Positions 52,099 to 63,685 of a stretch of DNA of 64,000 bases are shown here, piece by piece. Below the pieces are notes generated by a model. That model was given only the letters and a program-made list of their open reading frames with translations, was not told where the DNA came from and made no database searches. Within the stretch, counting starts at the first letter, position 1. Each line of letters begins with the position of its first letter. This DNA comes from Psococerastis gibbosa (Eukaryota; Arthropoda; Insecta; Psocodea; Psocidae): positions 17,856,001 to 17,920,000 of the forward strand of contig OZ020485.1 of NCBI GenBank assembly GCA_963971405.1, written 5' to 3'. A program made the position numbers and the translations under genes.

Positions 52099-53011
52099 CA
52101 GGGTTTGTCCGGAAAGTAATGTTAGTGAATTTTATTACGGAGACTGTACACACAAGCGCGCGCTTTACTGGCTCAGATTATTTTAATCAAATCATAAATA
52201 TCAAATAATAAAAAATTAATTATGGTGGGGGGATCTGGCAACAAGTTCCAAAAAGCTTCAGCTGGCTACCGATCGTTGTAGTGGTCACATCAGTTGTTCC
52301 ATGTGAGTCGGTACAGTCACCCGGTGCAAGAAAAAAAGCGTTCGCTTGAGCAACGGATGGCTATCAAGTTTTTTGTAAAACTGGAGAAGAGTGCTGCGGA
52401 AACCATTACAATGTTGAAGAAAACTTTCGGCGAAGATTGCCTTTCGGGTAGGCAAATTTTCCGGTGACCCAAGGCCTTCGCAGAAGGTCGGGAAGACGCC
52501 AACGACGAGCCCCGCGCTGGACGGCCATGAACCTCCACTACTGTTGTCTGTTGAAGGTTTTAGTAATGTTTAATTTATCGGAAATCAAACAGACACTTAC
52601 ACGACGATCAGTGTTCAACAAGTCACGCACATGTTACACATTATCGTTGGTAGTGGAGGTTGATGGCCGTTCAGCGCGGGGCTCGTCGTCGGCGTCTTCC
52701 CGACCTTCTGCGAATGCTTTGTGCCACCTGAAAATTTGCCTGCCCGAAAGGCAATCTTCGCCGAAAGTCTTCTTCAACATTATAATGGTTTCCGCAGCAC
52801 TCTTCTCCAGTTTGACACAAAACTAGATCGCCATGCACCGGGTTACTGTACCGACTCACATGGAACAACTGATGTGACCAATACAACGATCGGTAGCCAG
52901 CCGACGCTTGTTGGAACTTGTTGCCAGATCCCCCCACCATAATCTGAGCCGGTAAAGCGCGCGCTTGCGCCTACAGTCTCCGTAAAAAACATTCACTAAC
53001 AACTAACCCTG
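52099..53011. mobile_element. Mariner-derived palindrome (two 5' ends head to head)
   Basis: Terminal repeats CAGGGT...GTTAGTGAA at both ends, flanked by TA. The plus strand of the left half reads LEQRMAIKFFVKLEKSAAET then TMLKKTFGEDCLSGRQIF and EGREDANDEPRAGRP, the mariner transposase N-terminal domain, with stops. The right half is an inverted copy of the same region (minus strand at 52940-52671). The catalytic domain is absent. Spacer about 52540-52650. Confidence 0.85.
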
Positions 53012-55005
53012 TATGTACAGAATATTGTAATTCATTTTGTTACGTATACAGTATATATAGTATGAGTGATGATTACAACAGCATATAATATGGGCTAGGC
53101 TGGGCCCAGAAAATAGGAGTCTCTTCCTCGGACACGAAAAAAAAGTAAAGCATACTAGGCTTATCCTGCCCTTTCGAGAGGTACCTACGTAGGTTTAATG
53201 GGAACGGTACAACCTCAAAGGAACGCCAAAGGAAATGTATAATTATTCTTATAATAGATTAAAAGTAGGCTACATTTCGGTCCTTAATTTGCCAACTGTT
53301 TAACTGCAAAAATTCATTTTTTTTATTACATTAACAAATTTCATTTCCCCCCCGCTTTTTTTTACATCCAATCGTCGCATCTGGAAGCCCGTAAAAAATG
53401 AAAATTTCTTGGCTGAAGTGTAGGAGATACAGATTAAAACCACCGGGAAAACATTTGGAACGCTCTACTGAAAAATTAGCATTTTGCAGTTGGCAAATCA
53501 AGGAGCACAAGAACAATTGACACAAGCCTACCTAAGCACCCATGCAAAGGTGGGAGATAGCAATAGAGGCTACCGCGGGGGCAAATGCTCATTTGACCAG
53601 GTCTTCAGGGTACCTATACATGAATTTAGGAATTTTTAATTGGAAATGGCTACTGACATTGGCCACCCCTGGATCACCCCAAAATACGTTGGTTTACATT
53701 TTTTATTTCATTTAATACTCAAAATATAACGGCTAGGTATTAAGGAGGTAAGTACTATTTCTTACTTAGTACTAGTGGATTCTATTAGTTTTGGTGCAAG
53801 GGGTTTTCCGCGAAACTGATAGGCGACAGAAATTTACCAAATTATCGAATGGAAAAATTATAAAAAAATTAAAACATCTTATAATAGTTTGTGAATAGTC
53901 CTCTACCAATTTAATGGATCAATTCTTTATAACTTAAGTATTACTAAATTTAAAAAACAACCTATTTTTGGGCGAACCAGGGGTGGCTGATGTCAACGGT
54001 TCGCTTCCTCTTAAATTTAACCTTCCTTGACTCTTATTTCTGAGCAGAAAAAACGAATTTAACATACTCATCACAGTAAACGTATTTGGCAACTGCATAA
54101 CTGCATGAATGACTGAGTTTAAGAACTTTACATTGTAGTATTATGTGGTATATATAACACATCGTGGGTTCGAATCCCGCCAAGCCCATTTTTTCCATAT
54201 CCTCTAATTTCGGTGAGTTTAAGAACCTTTAAAGCTAGATTACAAATGGTTGGATAGCTTGGAATATCTATAGACTATACCGTATTCTAAATATAGGGCA
54301 GCATATGCTCTAGCAGTCGCTTTGTGAAGCTATTCTCTTCTTAGAAATATTTTTCAGAAATTTATGACAGTTATATGGCATCAAGGACTATTAAGAAATT
54401 ATGTAATCTATTGAAAACTGGCCCTATTGGTTAATTTATGGTAATTATACCCTACATTTCCATCTGTAAAGCAGACGTTTCTGATGTCAACCCCAGCTGG
54501 TTAACGGAAAAAAGAGTGACGAATGCTTTGGGAATGTTTTTCCCGTTTAAATACCCAGTGGCCAGTACTCCTACAAATAGGATCTCCTGAGCTTCTAAAT
54601 TTCTTACCATTTATCAACAGGAAGTACGCGACATAGCTTGGTCACGTAAGGGGCGTGTCCTGTGGGCCCTCACCGTGACTTGGTACTATGCCAAAACTTT
54701 GCTACTACCATACATTTTCAACATTTTCGGCAATTTCTGAAATATCTCAATTTTCCGGAAATCTTCCATCACTGCCTCAGTTGGCATCAGTCCTAGAGTA
54801 TTCTAGAGTTTTATTTTCCCGTCCCTGATGCCAGAGAGCTCGTAGCCTAGTGCGTATTTTGAATTAATGATTCAAACAAACAAATTTTATGTCCATAACA
54901 TCACTTCAGCTTTCCTTTGAACCCATCGTTCGTATACCAGCAAAGCGTCCAACGTTCCGCAACAACCCATTACAAACGTCGCCGCGCGAAACCCAGAATA
55001 TCACC

Positions 55006-55797
55006 TCAAATCTTCGGCTTTTTCGGCAACGAGCCAAACGCCGAGATAACCGTCGATCTAGTTCCCGAAGCAGCCGTCGTCAACGCAGGCAGAAGCGTCG
55101 CTGTCGTCCTCACCGCAGGCCCACTGTTGCCAACTTGATCCCACTTACTCTTGCGCTTCTTCGCCTCCTCCTCCCCACCCAGCTTCTTCGTACCCGACAC
55201 AATCTCAATCTTCGCCTTATCTTTCTTGTCCTTTTCCCGCTTTTCCATCTCAGTCTTTTGCACTTTGGCGAGTTCATCGTAAAACGACTCTTTGCCCCAC
55301 TTTAGCGGATCATAAACTCGTGGTGAATAATTCGTGCCCAACTCGTTGATCCCGCAAAACTGTATAAGTTTCTCGTAAATACTAGGGTTTCTAAATTCTT
55401 TTCTATGCTGAATATTAGCGTTTAAATCCAATCCTTGTTCCACTCTTTCGTGCAATTTGGCTACTTTCTCTTGTAGCCTTGGAGATAACCTGCCGGTAGG
55501 TTCTGGGGGTAGTTCTATTCCGTCGTCGTAAATCGGGGACGTGTCTGCAGCGCGGGGCTCCATCCCCTCTTCTTCCTCTTCGTCGGCTGCGTCGTCGTGG
55601 TAGGAGACTAACGTGGCAGGAGGTCGCATGGGTTCGACGGGTCTGGCTGGTTCGACGCTTGGTGGTCGGCTATCGTCCTCCTCCCCCTCGCTCGACTTGT
55701 TGGACTTGTCGTCTTGCAGAACTTTGTCCTCTTCTTCACCCTCTGGTTCGGAGTCGGTGTAGGTCGCTGTAAGCGAGGCTAGAGCGTGCGTCGACAT
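55006..55797 (-). CDS. SAP30BP: SAP30-binding protein (HCNGP-like)
   Basis: Nuclear protein known as a transcriptional co-regulator and a pre-mRNA splicing cofactor. 263 residues from ATG at 55797 (MSTHALASLTATYTDSEPEG). Acidic N-terminal third (SEPEGEEE, DEEEEEG). The conserved HCNGP domain spans about residues 98-200: PPEPTGRLSPRLQEKVAKLH, GLDLNANIQHRKEFRNPSIY, EKLIQFCGINELGTNY. A lysine-rich segment (EKREKDKKDKAKIEIVSGTK) precedes KRKSKWDQ. Human SAP30BP is 308 residues, so this is near full length. The coding region is uninterrupted; TTGTTGCAG just upstream of the ATG suggests a 5' UTR intron. The TTG-initiated longer reading (55803) is not used. Confidence 0.95.
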   Translation of the reverse strand: MSTHALASLTATYTDSEPEGEEEDKVLQDDKSNKSSEGEEDDSRPPSVEPARPVEPMRPPATLVSYHDDAADEEEEEGMEPRAADTSPIYDDGIELPPEPTGRLSPRLQEKVAKLHERVEQGLDLNANIQHRKEFRNPSIYEKLIQFCGINELGTNYSPRVYDPLKWGKESFYDELAKVQKTEMEKREKDKKDKAKIEIVSGTKKLGGEEEAKKRKSKWDQVGNSGPAVRTTATLLPALTTAASGTRSTVISAFGSLPKKPKI

Positions 55798-55803
55798 GAT
55801 CAA

Positions 55804-57308
55804 ACTGCAACAAGATAGACTCTATTAAAGGTATTCATTGAGAACTATAGGTAAACGCTGAACTGTGTCATACGTCACAGCAGAAAACTCAGGGCAAGTT
55901 GACTGAGGCATACCGTGCAAGTGTTACACTAACCACAGTCATCTTACTCTCCTATATAGAACTCTAGTTTCAGTTAGTTCTAAGACCCAAATATACTGTG
56001 GTAATACGTATTTTTATTAATAGTGAACAGATTTTTGAAAAGCTATGAGTTTAGTAGATAAATATATTTATGGGTTATAATTAACATTATTATGTCAATT
56101 ACTTCTGGCAAAAAAGATGATCTCCGTTACTTTTCACGAACGGAAATATGATACTACATTTGCAACGAGTTACCCTATTTTGCGTTGTATTTAGCATAAA
56201 GGGCCAGCTGCAGTCCTAAATTTAATGTGCAAACTAGACTAAGTTGAGTTACCCTATTTTAATGTTTTTTATATGCTCATTTTAGATTTACCAAACATTG
56301 GTGATAAGATAATGATGAATAAAAGCGCGGAAATATAATTATTATAGATGATTCACATGATGCTCTCTGAATAGATCTCAATGAAGGTCTTCGTTGGAAT
56401 AGCTGGTAGCGTGCTCGTATTTGTACTAGTCTCTACACACCATGCGATTGAAGACGTGTCATAACAGGTAATAAAGTCACAGCAATTTAAAGGGAATTTC
56501 ACCATTAGTTACCAGTGGCGGCTCGTGGGGATATAAATTGGTGAGGCACAGCATACAAAAATAAAATAAAAAATACAAATTGGCAGAGCTGTGTGTGCTA
56601 AACTCGTCTAGAGGCAGGGTCGCGTGTCTCATCGGCTCATCATTGAGCTGGGTGCAGCGAATGTTTTGAGTATGTATTTTCACCCGGTTTGAGCTTTTTA
56701 CAGCTCGAATTCGTGCCTGTCTTCTAGCAATGGAGAGGCAGTCGGAAATGGTGCCTCTACATCGTTATAGCTAGTTGTTGTGAATTTTTGGAGCTAGTTC
56801 AGCTCATGGTTCTTTTTCGCGGTATTTTTTAAGTTTTAATTGTCTCTTTTAGAATTTGATTAGCCTACAATTCTTAATTCAAAATACATTTTTTTAGTCG
56901 ATTTTTTTGGAAAATTAGGTGAGGCACTGTCTCAGTTGCCTCTCATGGCGAGCCGTCACTGTTAGTTACCCAAGTCTGGGTTTGAACAACAGTAGTAGTA
57001 ACTTTTTGAAGGACTTTTTATGGACCCAGGCCCATAGGTCCCGTGTCCAATGCCAGCGACCCCGTGGATTTCCGTGGACAAGCTGAGACAAGCTTACCAT
57101 TCACACAATGAAACAGGTCAAAGCATGACCAAGTACAGATACAAGTTTTGAACAACAGTAACATTGCCGACAGCCTTCTATATAAGAGGGTAACTGCTGA
57201 GGGAGGTGTTTACACAATAAATAATAATAATAATAATGATCATGTAGTTATAGAAATTAAAATCAGTTAGGTAAAATTCCTGACCTCAAAATAAACCGAA
57301 AACTTACC
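55804..57308. other. Intergenic between SAP30BP and CRLF3
   Basis: It holds the hAT-type MITE (56513-56961) and a family-A repeat (about 57010-57150). A short (AAT)n run lies near 57222. No gene is seen; SAP30BP promoter elements must lie in the first few hundred bases but none is recognisable. Confidence 0.5.
56513..56961. mobile_element. hAT-type MITE with 8-bp target duplication
   Basis: Ends CAGTGGCGGCTCG and the inverse of CAGTGACGGCTCG. TTAGTTAC is duplicated at 56505-56512 and 56962-56969. The 8-bp duplication and CAG...CTG ends are typical of hAT elements. GGTGAGGCAC occurs near both ends. Non-coding. Confidence 0.85.
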
Positions 57309-58580
57309 CTATTCAACAAAAACTTGAACATCAGGCTGAGAAAGAGACGTTGCAAAGAACAATTCGTGAGAGTTCGCTGACCATTCGTACGTGACCACCT
57401 TGCCCCCACACTCCACAGTGATCCTCCATCTACCATTATGAACCAAATCGCAGGAAAACACAATCTTCGAACCCTTACCCATAGACGGAAGACAAATAAT
57501 CTTTTTAACCCCGTCTATATAAACATTTCCGACAAAAGACACAAAAAACACACCAGGCTGTGTTAAAGTTGGTAATGAATCCGATGAAGTCAGCGCTACA
57601 CCTTCCTCGCTTAACGGCTCAATATGAGATAATAACGTAAATTGCACAGAATTCCCGCTGATAATTTGCGCACCGTGCGAAAACAAAATGGAGTCTGGTA
57701 AAACAGCCCTGGCTAGTCTATTATCATCAGAAATACAGTAACTAGAATTTTCCACAGCCCAATTAAAAGGTGGGACATTAGTAGATGAAGTCTTAGCCTG
57801 ACTCCACGAGCTCCATTGAGCTGAACCACAAGTATTACAGCAAACCCTGAACGTATAATTCTGCTGGGGCTTTAAATTCGTAACTAAAAACTCAGTTTCA
57901 GCCCCAATATAAACGTCAGTAAATAAAATTTCATCAGAATTGTCCCCGACAGCCATTTGAAGCTTATACGACATATCATCGACAGCAAAATCAAAATCCA
58001 CTTCTTCCCAGACTATCAGCAAAGCACCTGGCTTAGGTTCCATGCGGGAAAATTGAACAGGCCCTATTTTGAATACTTTGCCAAAATTATTAATCACTTC
58101 TGTTAACTCAGGAATAACATCACCAACAACTGCTTGAAACGTGATATTGGCAACTAGTTCGATATCAGGAACAGCGGGTAAAACGCCTAAACCAGCGGAA
58201 AGATTTAAAAATTCGCCGCATTTCTCGGGCGACTTGAAACCACCACTCTTCAACACAGCCTTTGTGTCCAAGATTAATTGCTCAGTTCTAGTTAAGTTAT
58301 CGGTAATTTCGTTACGGCACAACCGTAAAGGACCTGAAGCTTCCTCTTTCGACATTTTAATTGACCTTAACATGGCTTTCTTTCGCTCCTCGATCGCGGC
58401 TATAATTTTGACTTTGAGATTTTCAAATGTGGTTTCTACTTGTTGTGACGCGGACACAGCAGTTTTTTCCACTTGTAATTCAGCAGTTTTGACGGCATTC
58501 AGCAGTGATTCCAAGTGTCGGGCGTATTCCTCGGATGCCTCGAGCGTCTCAACGACTGTTCTTTTGGGCAATGTCTCCAT
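57309..58580 (-). CDS. CRLF3: Cytokine receptor-like factor 3
   Basis: 423 residues from ATG at 58580 (METLPKRTVVETLEASEEYA), following an acceptor at 58590. Residues about 1-110 are helical, probably coiled coil (EEYARHLESLLNAVKTAELQ). A fibronectin-III domain at about 190-290 carries VGDNSDEILFTDVYIGAETE and the cytokine-receptor WSxWS box as WSSWS. The C-terminal part has a SPRY-like fold pattern (SGNSVQFTLLSH, GVFFVSFVGNVYIDG) and the end DVQVFVE parallels the human GWKVLVF end. Human CRLF3 is 442 residues. In beetles and locusts CRLF3 is reported as the receptor mediating erythropoietin-induced neuroprotection. The poly-Phe extension upstream in the open frame is intron sequence (a 35-base A-run). 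Likely one coding exon plus a 5' UTR exon. Confidence 0.92.
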   Translation of the reverse strand: METLPKRTVVETLEASEEYARHLESLLNAVKTAELQVEKTAVSASQQVETTFENLKVKIIAAIEERKKAMLRSIKMSKEEASGPLRLCRNEITDNLTRTEQLILDTKAVLKSGGFKSPEKCGEFLNLSAGLGVLPAVPDIELVANITFQAVVGDVIPELTEVINNFGKVFKIGPVQFSRMEPKPGALLIVWEEVDFDFAVDDMSYKLQMAVGDNSDEILFTDVYIGAETEFLVTNLKPQQNYTFRVCCNTCGSAQWSSWSQAKTSSTNVPPFNWAVENSSYCISDDNRLARAVLPDSILFSHGAQIISGNSVQFTLLSHIEPLSEEGVALTSSDSLPTLTQPGVFFVSFVGNVYIDGVKKIICLPSMGKGSKIVFSCDLVHNGRWRITVECGGKVVTYEWSANSHELFFATSLSQPDVQVFVE

Positions 58581-58617
58581 CTCAACAGCCTGCGTGTAAA
58601 ACAAATAATCAGTAACA

Positions 58618-58659
<42 letters not shown>

Positions 58660-59639
58660 AGAACAGACATATATTGCCACAACAACCCATTAGGGTCTAG
58701 GCTTGTAGAGGATCCTCTCCCTTGACCACTGCTCTGTTTGGGATCGTGTGGTCAGTATAACCCAGCAGCCGTGTTTTTCGCTTACTGGCCCAGGTTGAAA
58801 GTAGACCCAGGTCAGGCGGAATACACATCCTTTTATGTCGAGTCTCGAACCTAGATTTCCGTTTTATAGTCTATTTCTCTACCAACTTGACTATCCCTGA
58901 ACTCAGTAACTAATGGGGTTTTATTATGTAACCACATTGGAATTCAATGAACTTTTGCTGTTCTCCATATACGAAAGAGGGTATAAGTTCCACTGACATG
59001 CGACTATGCTGTCAGATAATCCAAGAACCGGTCCGAGTTTACTCGAACATGCTTTCCAATTTATCGATTAGTAGAGAGAGAAAATGGCTAATTTCATGGT
59101 AAATAATTTTCCTATGGTTAAATTTCGGATATCACACCTACACATTACCACACAGCAATAATGGCAGGGCACGCAATGCATTTGAGCGTGAATTTGCTTT
59201 CATTTTTTCAAAAAAACATTTTTTTTTCCAAAACCCAATAGTTTTTTGGAAAAATAAACTATCCGGTTTCATTACTCACTTTAACACCTAAAACATGCTT
59301 GAAGTTAGAAATCATCGATAGAAAGGTTTCGCAGAAAAATTATTTTTTAGTTATTTTTCATTAAAATTTAGTTATTTTTGTTTTTTTACCCTCAGAAGCA
59401 AACTATCAAGGGGCAAGCGACCCCCCGCATTTTATCAACATTAATAACGATTACAATATAAGTGAATTTAAAAGAAATCGTTGGAGCCGTTTTTGAGAAA
59501 TAATTTTTTTAGACGTTTTTTTTGGAGTTTTTTTAGAATAAATACCCCCCCCCCCCCCCCCAAATTGAGTTAGCCCAAAATAAAAGAAATTGTCTGGATG
59601 TATGATTTTTATAAACCTACATGCCAAATTTAATTTAAA

Positions 59640-59670
59640 TCGACCGAGTAGTTTGCCCGGAAAGCGATGA

Positions 59671-59703
<33 letters not shown>

Positions 59704-59800
59704 GCGACAGACAGACAGACATTTCCTAAAAACCACTTTTTTGGGTTCCTGGGACCTCAAAACGTGTAAATCCGTTGAAATCTCGGAATCGAAAATTTCG
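59640..59800. repeat. (ACAG)n microsatellite inside a mobile sequence
   Basis: (ACAG)n runs 59669-59721 with one GCG interruption. Its right flank (CTCAAAACGTGTAAATCCGT, about 59755) recurs inverted at about 4935-4960 without the microsatellite. The tract therefore lies in an interspersed element. Confidence 0.6.
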
Positions 59801-61089
59801 ACCGTCACAAACCTTTCCTTATACTACGTATAAATTGGAAAGCAATAAGTAATAGCATCAAAAAGAAAGGTAAAAGGAAGATTTGAAATGACACATAATC
59901 TTAGATATTGACAGCAGCAAAAAATCCGTTGCGCGGACCTTTTTTTAGATCTCACACACCCTTGCCATGCTCATTGCACCATTAATGATCAGAATCTTAG
60001 ACTACATCGATTTTTTGGACATTATTTGTATTGTTTCCGAATTAATTTTGAATTTCTAGCCGTTGGGAAATTGGTTCACTCCTTGATGTTAACCCCCCCC
60101 CCCCCCCCGAAATTTAAGTCCAAATGAGCAAGCTCAGGCATGCTTACTACTCCACCGGCTTCACGTTAAGACGTCTCCCCATTTTTTTTTGCATTTTTCC
60201 ATTAAATATAATTAATTAAGCGTGTCTAATATTTTTTTAAAGAAAAAAAAACCGAAAATTACAAATTTACAAATAGAAAATTGTCATCCCAAATATTTCA
60301 GATTACGTGAGCACCACCCAGCAGTATATATTAGACGCACGATGTTTTCAGACCGTTCGGACGGTAGACTGCTGTAAGTCGAGTACGGACGAGACACACT
60401 GAGTTTCTACAAGTTATAGCCAATGGCTCTCCCATTTTTAATACAGTCAGTAAAATCATAGAACACCTCAGTCAATTGCTACAATTTTAGATCCTGAAAT
60501 GCAACACATTGACAAATGCAACAGTTTTACCTGTCCCTGAGTTCCTAGTAGCAGTTTTACAAGCCTTGCACGACATATACACCAACCACACGCATTGTCG
60601 CAAACACTAACCCCAACCCCTACCATTGAATATATATAAGATATAGCATAATATAACACTAGTGTTATATATTCAATGCCCCTACATAACGGCGCAATTA
60701 GACAAAAGGACAGTGACAGACGCAAGCCAAGTCTTTTGGAACCCAAGCACCTTCAAGTCAAACAAAAGTGTGGATGACTGTGATAACCCTATCAGAGATA
60801 TTACTACGGTAAATTCAATCGCAAACACAAAGCAGCATTTAAGGAACTAGCCTATTTGGGCGCGATGTCATTTAAATACATAAAATCGAAAAAATATTCA
60901 ACAGATTCTCTATTTAATTTCAATCAATAATACAATGTTTTTGTTTCGTTTTTTAGGGTTAGCATGAAAACAAGACTTTATAGTCTTATTGCTCGCCTTT
61001 TGTCTATTTTCAATAGAGTCGTTTTTCATTTCAACAGATGGACGATAAGGAATGAAGAAGTACACGATCACGATAAAAGACAGGCTAAA

Positions 61090-61165
61090 AACTACCATAT
61101 CAATCAATCAACCTTTGTCCATGACCCACCAACGTGGGATAGACGACGTCCATGTATCAAACATC
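61090..61165 (+). repeat. Dispersed GTCCATGACCCACCAA repeat
   Basis: CCATGACCCACCAACGTGGG plus ATAGACGACGTCC; better copy at about 63530-63610, preceded there by (CAAT)n, and a weaker one at about 1675-1720. Short, non-coding, family unknown. Confidence 0.5.
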
Positions 61166-62615
61166 AAAAAATATCAAGAAAACACATTATTCATGCCTGT
61201 GTAAAAAAGAAAAATAAATATAGAACCATACTACATAAGTAGAAAACAGAGATTAGTGATTTTTTTTTACCATTAGCACCAAGGGCTACTCAACAAATAA
61301 AACAAACACAACTACAAGTAAGCAAAGCAAGAATAAATAACTAGAATTCTCGAATGAATGCTCAACACTTCTCAATACTTCTGCAAAAGGACAGGGTTGG
61401 AATACCCTGAGTGGTGACAACCGATAATAGAACGTTACATAAGAAATCGGCTAAAATATTCTTTTAAAAGAGGAATCTCTGGCATTTACTCAACTGGGTA
61501 AATAGGTTTATCGACCTAAATTTAATTTTACTTCTGACAGGTTTACTGGTACAAAATCATAAGTCTACATCTACATTAATTTTCATCAGTAAGGTACAGG
61601 CTATGTTACAAAATTTTCCTAACAGCTTTACTTTTCTTCCGCTACCCTCATTGATTGTGGACTATTGATCTCTTTAAATACAATACTGGCTTGTCCCAAA
61701 TAACAGGCAACATCAATTTTATTAGGGTAAAGGTCAAGTTAAAGTATCCCTAATAAAATAACCAAATTTGGTTATGCGTCGTTTATTTACCTGAAGAGAA
61801 ACCCAGTTTAAAAGTTTTTAAAGGTCGGCGAAGCATAGTTATTTACTTACTGCCCATTTCATGTCAAATTGCTGCATGTATAGGTAGGTACTTGTTGCTC
61901 ATGAGAAATTTTATGGGAGGACTTGGAGGCATGGAATAAAACAATAACAATCTTTGTTTAAAATATAAATTATCTTGCCAATTGAACGTTAGACATTTTG
62001 CCGCGGGGTAGCTTAAGTTGACAATTACCCGAATTAGGGCTCCCAATTAGCAATAGAATGAGCAAAATATCTGATATCAATTATATTCTGATGTTGATTG
62101 TAATGCGTTTCAATAGAAAAATTCAGCGCGGCGCTTCTGAGTTTCAACAACAACAACAGCAACAGCTAGCTATTGGCTAGCTTTCCAAACAGCCGCAAGT
62201 GGTGGTGAATGTGGTGATACTAGTTTTGGTTTGCCGACCATTTCCACCCATAGAATAGTCTAAATTAAATATTTGTGTAAACATAAAACTAAATTTACCT
62301 TTTTGATTAGTACCGTTAACCTTTAATTATTATAACATTCAAATATTTAAAATATTAAATAATTAAAACCAAAAACATTAAAACAATGTTGTTTGTTGAC
62401 AATATTTTACAATTGAGCCATATTTGATTCCGTTCCGTAGACCGTACCGTAGAGTTAAAAGTTTTATGAAAGTTATGAAAGGAACAATTTCGACAACGTC
62501 AACATAAAGTTTGTTATGTTGGCCATTCCTATCGTACTGATGCAAAATCAAAACAGGTTCGGTGTCAACGTAAAATATTTTATTTTTTAAATTAGGAGAT
62601 TAATCTCCCAAAATA

Positions 62616-63364
62616 ATGGCAGACATAGTAAAGGAAAATATTACTGAGACTGTTGTCAATGGGACGACTGGTAAAGTTCCTTCCACCCCTGAAGGGATGG
62701 CAGTAGCATATGGGAGTTTGCTTATCATGGCACTAGTTCCAATATTTTTTGGGTCCATAAGGTCTGTCTCAACCCAAAAAGAACAGAAAAAGAATGTAAG
62801 TATATGTACAAATATAGCTATACTTTAGATCATACTTAGTTCCGTGTTTAAACAAATGGAAAATTGTACAAACTGCGTAAGTATTGCAATAAAATAGAAT
62901 CGCCTGACAGGAATTGTTCAGCATATGTGGCTTACGTGTTCGTTGGCCATATTACCAAGTATTAAGAGAAGTAAGATCTTAATGTATGTTAACCAACAAT
63001 TCTCTGCAACGTCCGATTACGTTGATTTGAACCTGCTGTTTGCTAAACTGGGGAAGAATTGGTATTAGGGCTATGCGGCCAATGGCAAATTGAGGAGGAA
63101 CATTTATAATTTATTCATAATAAACATTTATGTATTATTGTATAAAAAGGACATCTTACCGGGGTCTATTTATTTCTCGCTTCAGAACGATCGATGCAAA
63201 TCAGTTTAACAATGGGTGGCCAAGTTTTGGAACAGGACATTTACGAGCATTTATTTTTAATTAATTGTTTGCAGGGAACACAAGAAACTATGACACAGAA
63301 AGATGCAGCCATGTTTCCATTAATTGCTAGTGCGGCTCTTTTTGGACTTTACATAGTTTTCCAG
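62616..63364 (+). CDS. SPP: Signal peptide peptidase, first two exons (rest beyond window)
   Basis: Endoplasmic-reticulum intramembrane aspartyl protease (HM13 family) that cuts signal-peptide remnants. Exon 1 is 62616-62795 (60 codons, donor GTAAGT) and exon 2 is 63275-63364 (30 codons, acceptor TTTGCAG, donor GTAAC), both phase 0. Exon 1 begins MADIVKENITETVVNG with possible N-glycosylation sites (NIT, NGT), then STPEGMAVAYGS and the first membrane helix LLIMALVPIFFGSIRSV. Exon 2 has MTQKDAAMFPLIASAALFGL and LYIVFQ, the second helix. The catalytic YD and GLGD motifs lie in later exons off the right edge. Human HM13 has the same STPEG/AYGSLLLMALLP start. Confidence 0.94.
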
Positions 63365-63685
63365 GTAACACGAAAATACAATTCTTAAGTGTAGTCATTG
63401 ACGCATTTCATTCTGTAGCCATGTATCCATTTCCATTCCTTGTTGGGGAAGAACTGGGCTGTGGGCCGGCAGATTTGAGACCGACATAAATGGAATTTTT
63501 TTTCCATTTTACCAACCCTATTGAGTAAATTCCTCTCAATCAATCAATCAATCAATCAGTCTTTGTCCATGACCCACCAAGGTGGGATAGACGGCGTCCA
63601 AAACAAAAGAAATCTAGAACAGAAACAAAAACGAACAAAAAATTTCATGCGGAAGCATACGTTAGATGGAGGGAGGGGGGGGGGG

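Larger units (their letters stand above)
49263..55005. other. Intergenic repeat-rich region
   Basis: It holds the nested family A/B repeats, a LINE fragment, the mariner palindrome and a SINE 3' end, listed separately. Between them (51200-52090, 53020-54150, 54220-54880) only short ORFs are seen, with no recognisable protein or RNA. Confidence 0.5.
58581..62615. other. Intergenic: CRLF3 upstream region to SPP promoter
   Basis: Contains a 35-A run (58624-58658), a tRNA-like repeat (about 58835-58890, minus), two C-tracts of 16-17 (about 59546, 60094), the ACAG microsatellite element, a family-A copy (59995-60180) and dispersed words shared with 9124-9200 (about 60915-61040). No gene is recognised. 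The last 300 bp before 62616 should hold the SPP promoter; no TATA box is evident. Confidence 0.5.

Noticed and set aside
54889..55305. 138-residue arginine-rich plus-strand ORF
   Set aside because: It is the opposite strand of SAP30BP; the Arg richness mirrors its Ser/Ala/acidic coding.
58581..58685. Poly-Phe N-terminus on CRLF3
   Set aside because: It is the translation of a 35-base A-run upstream of a good splice acceptor at 58590, hence intron.
59669..59721. CRISPR-like short repeats
   Set aside because: A simple ACAG microsatellite with no spacers, in an animal genome.
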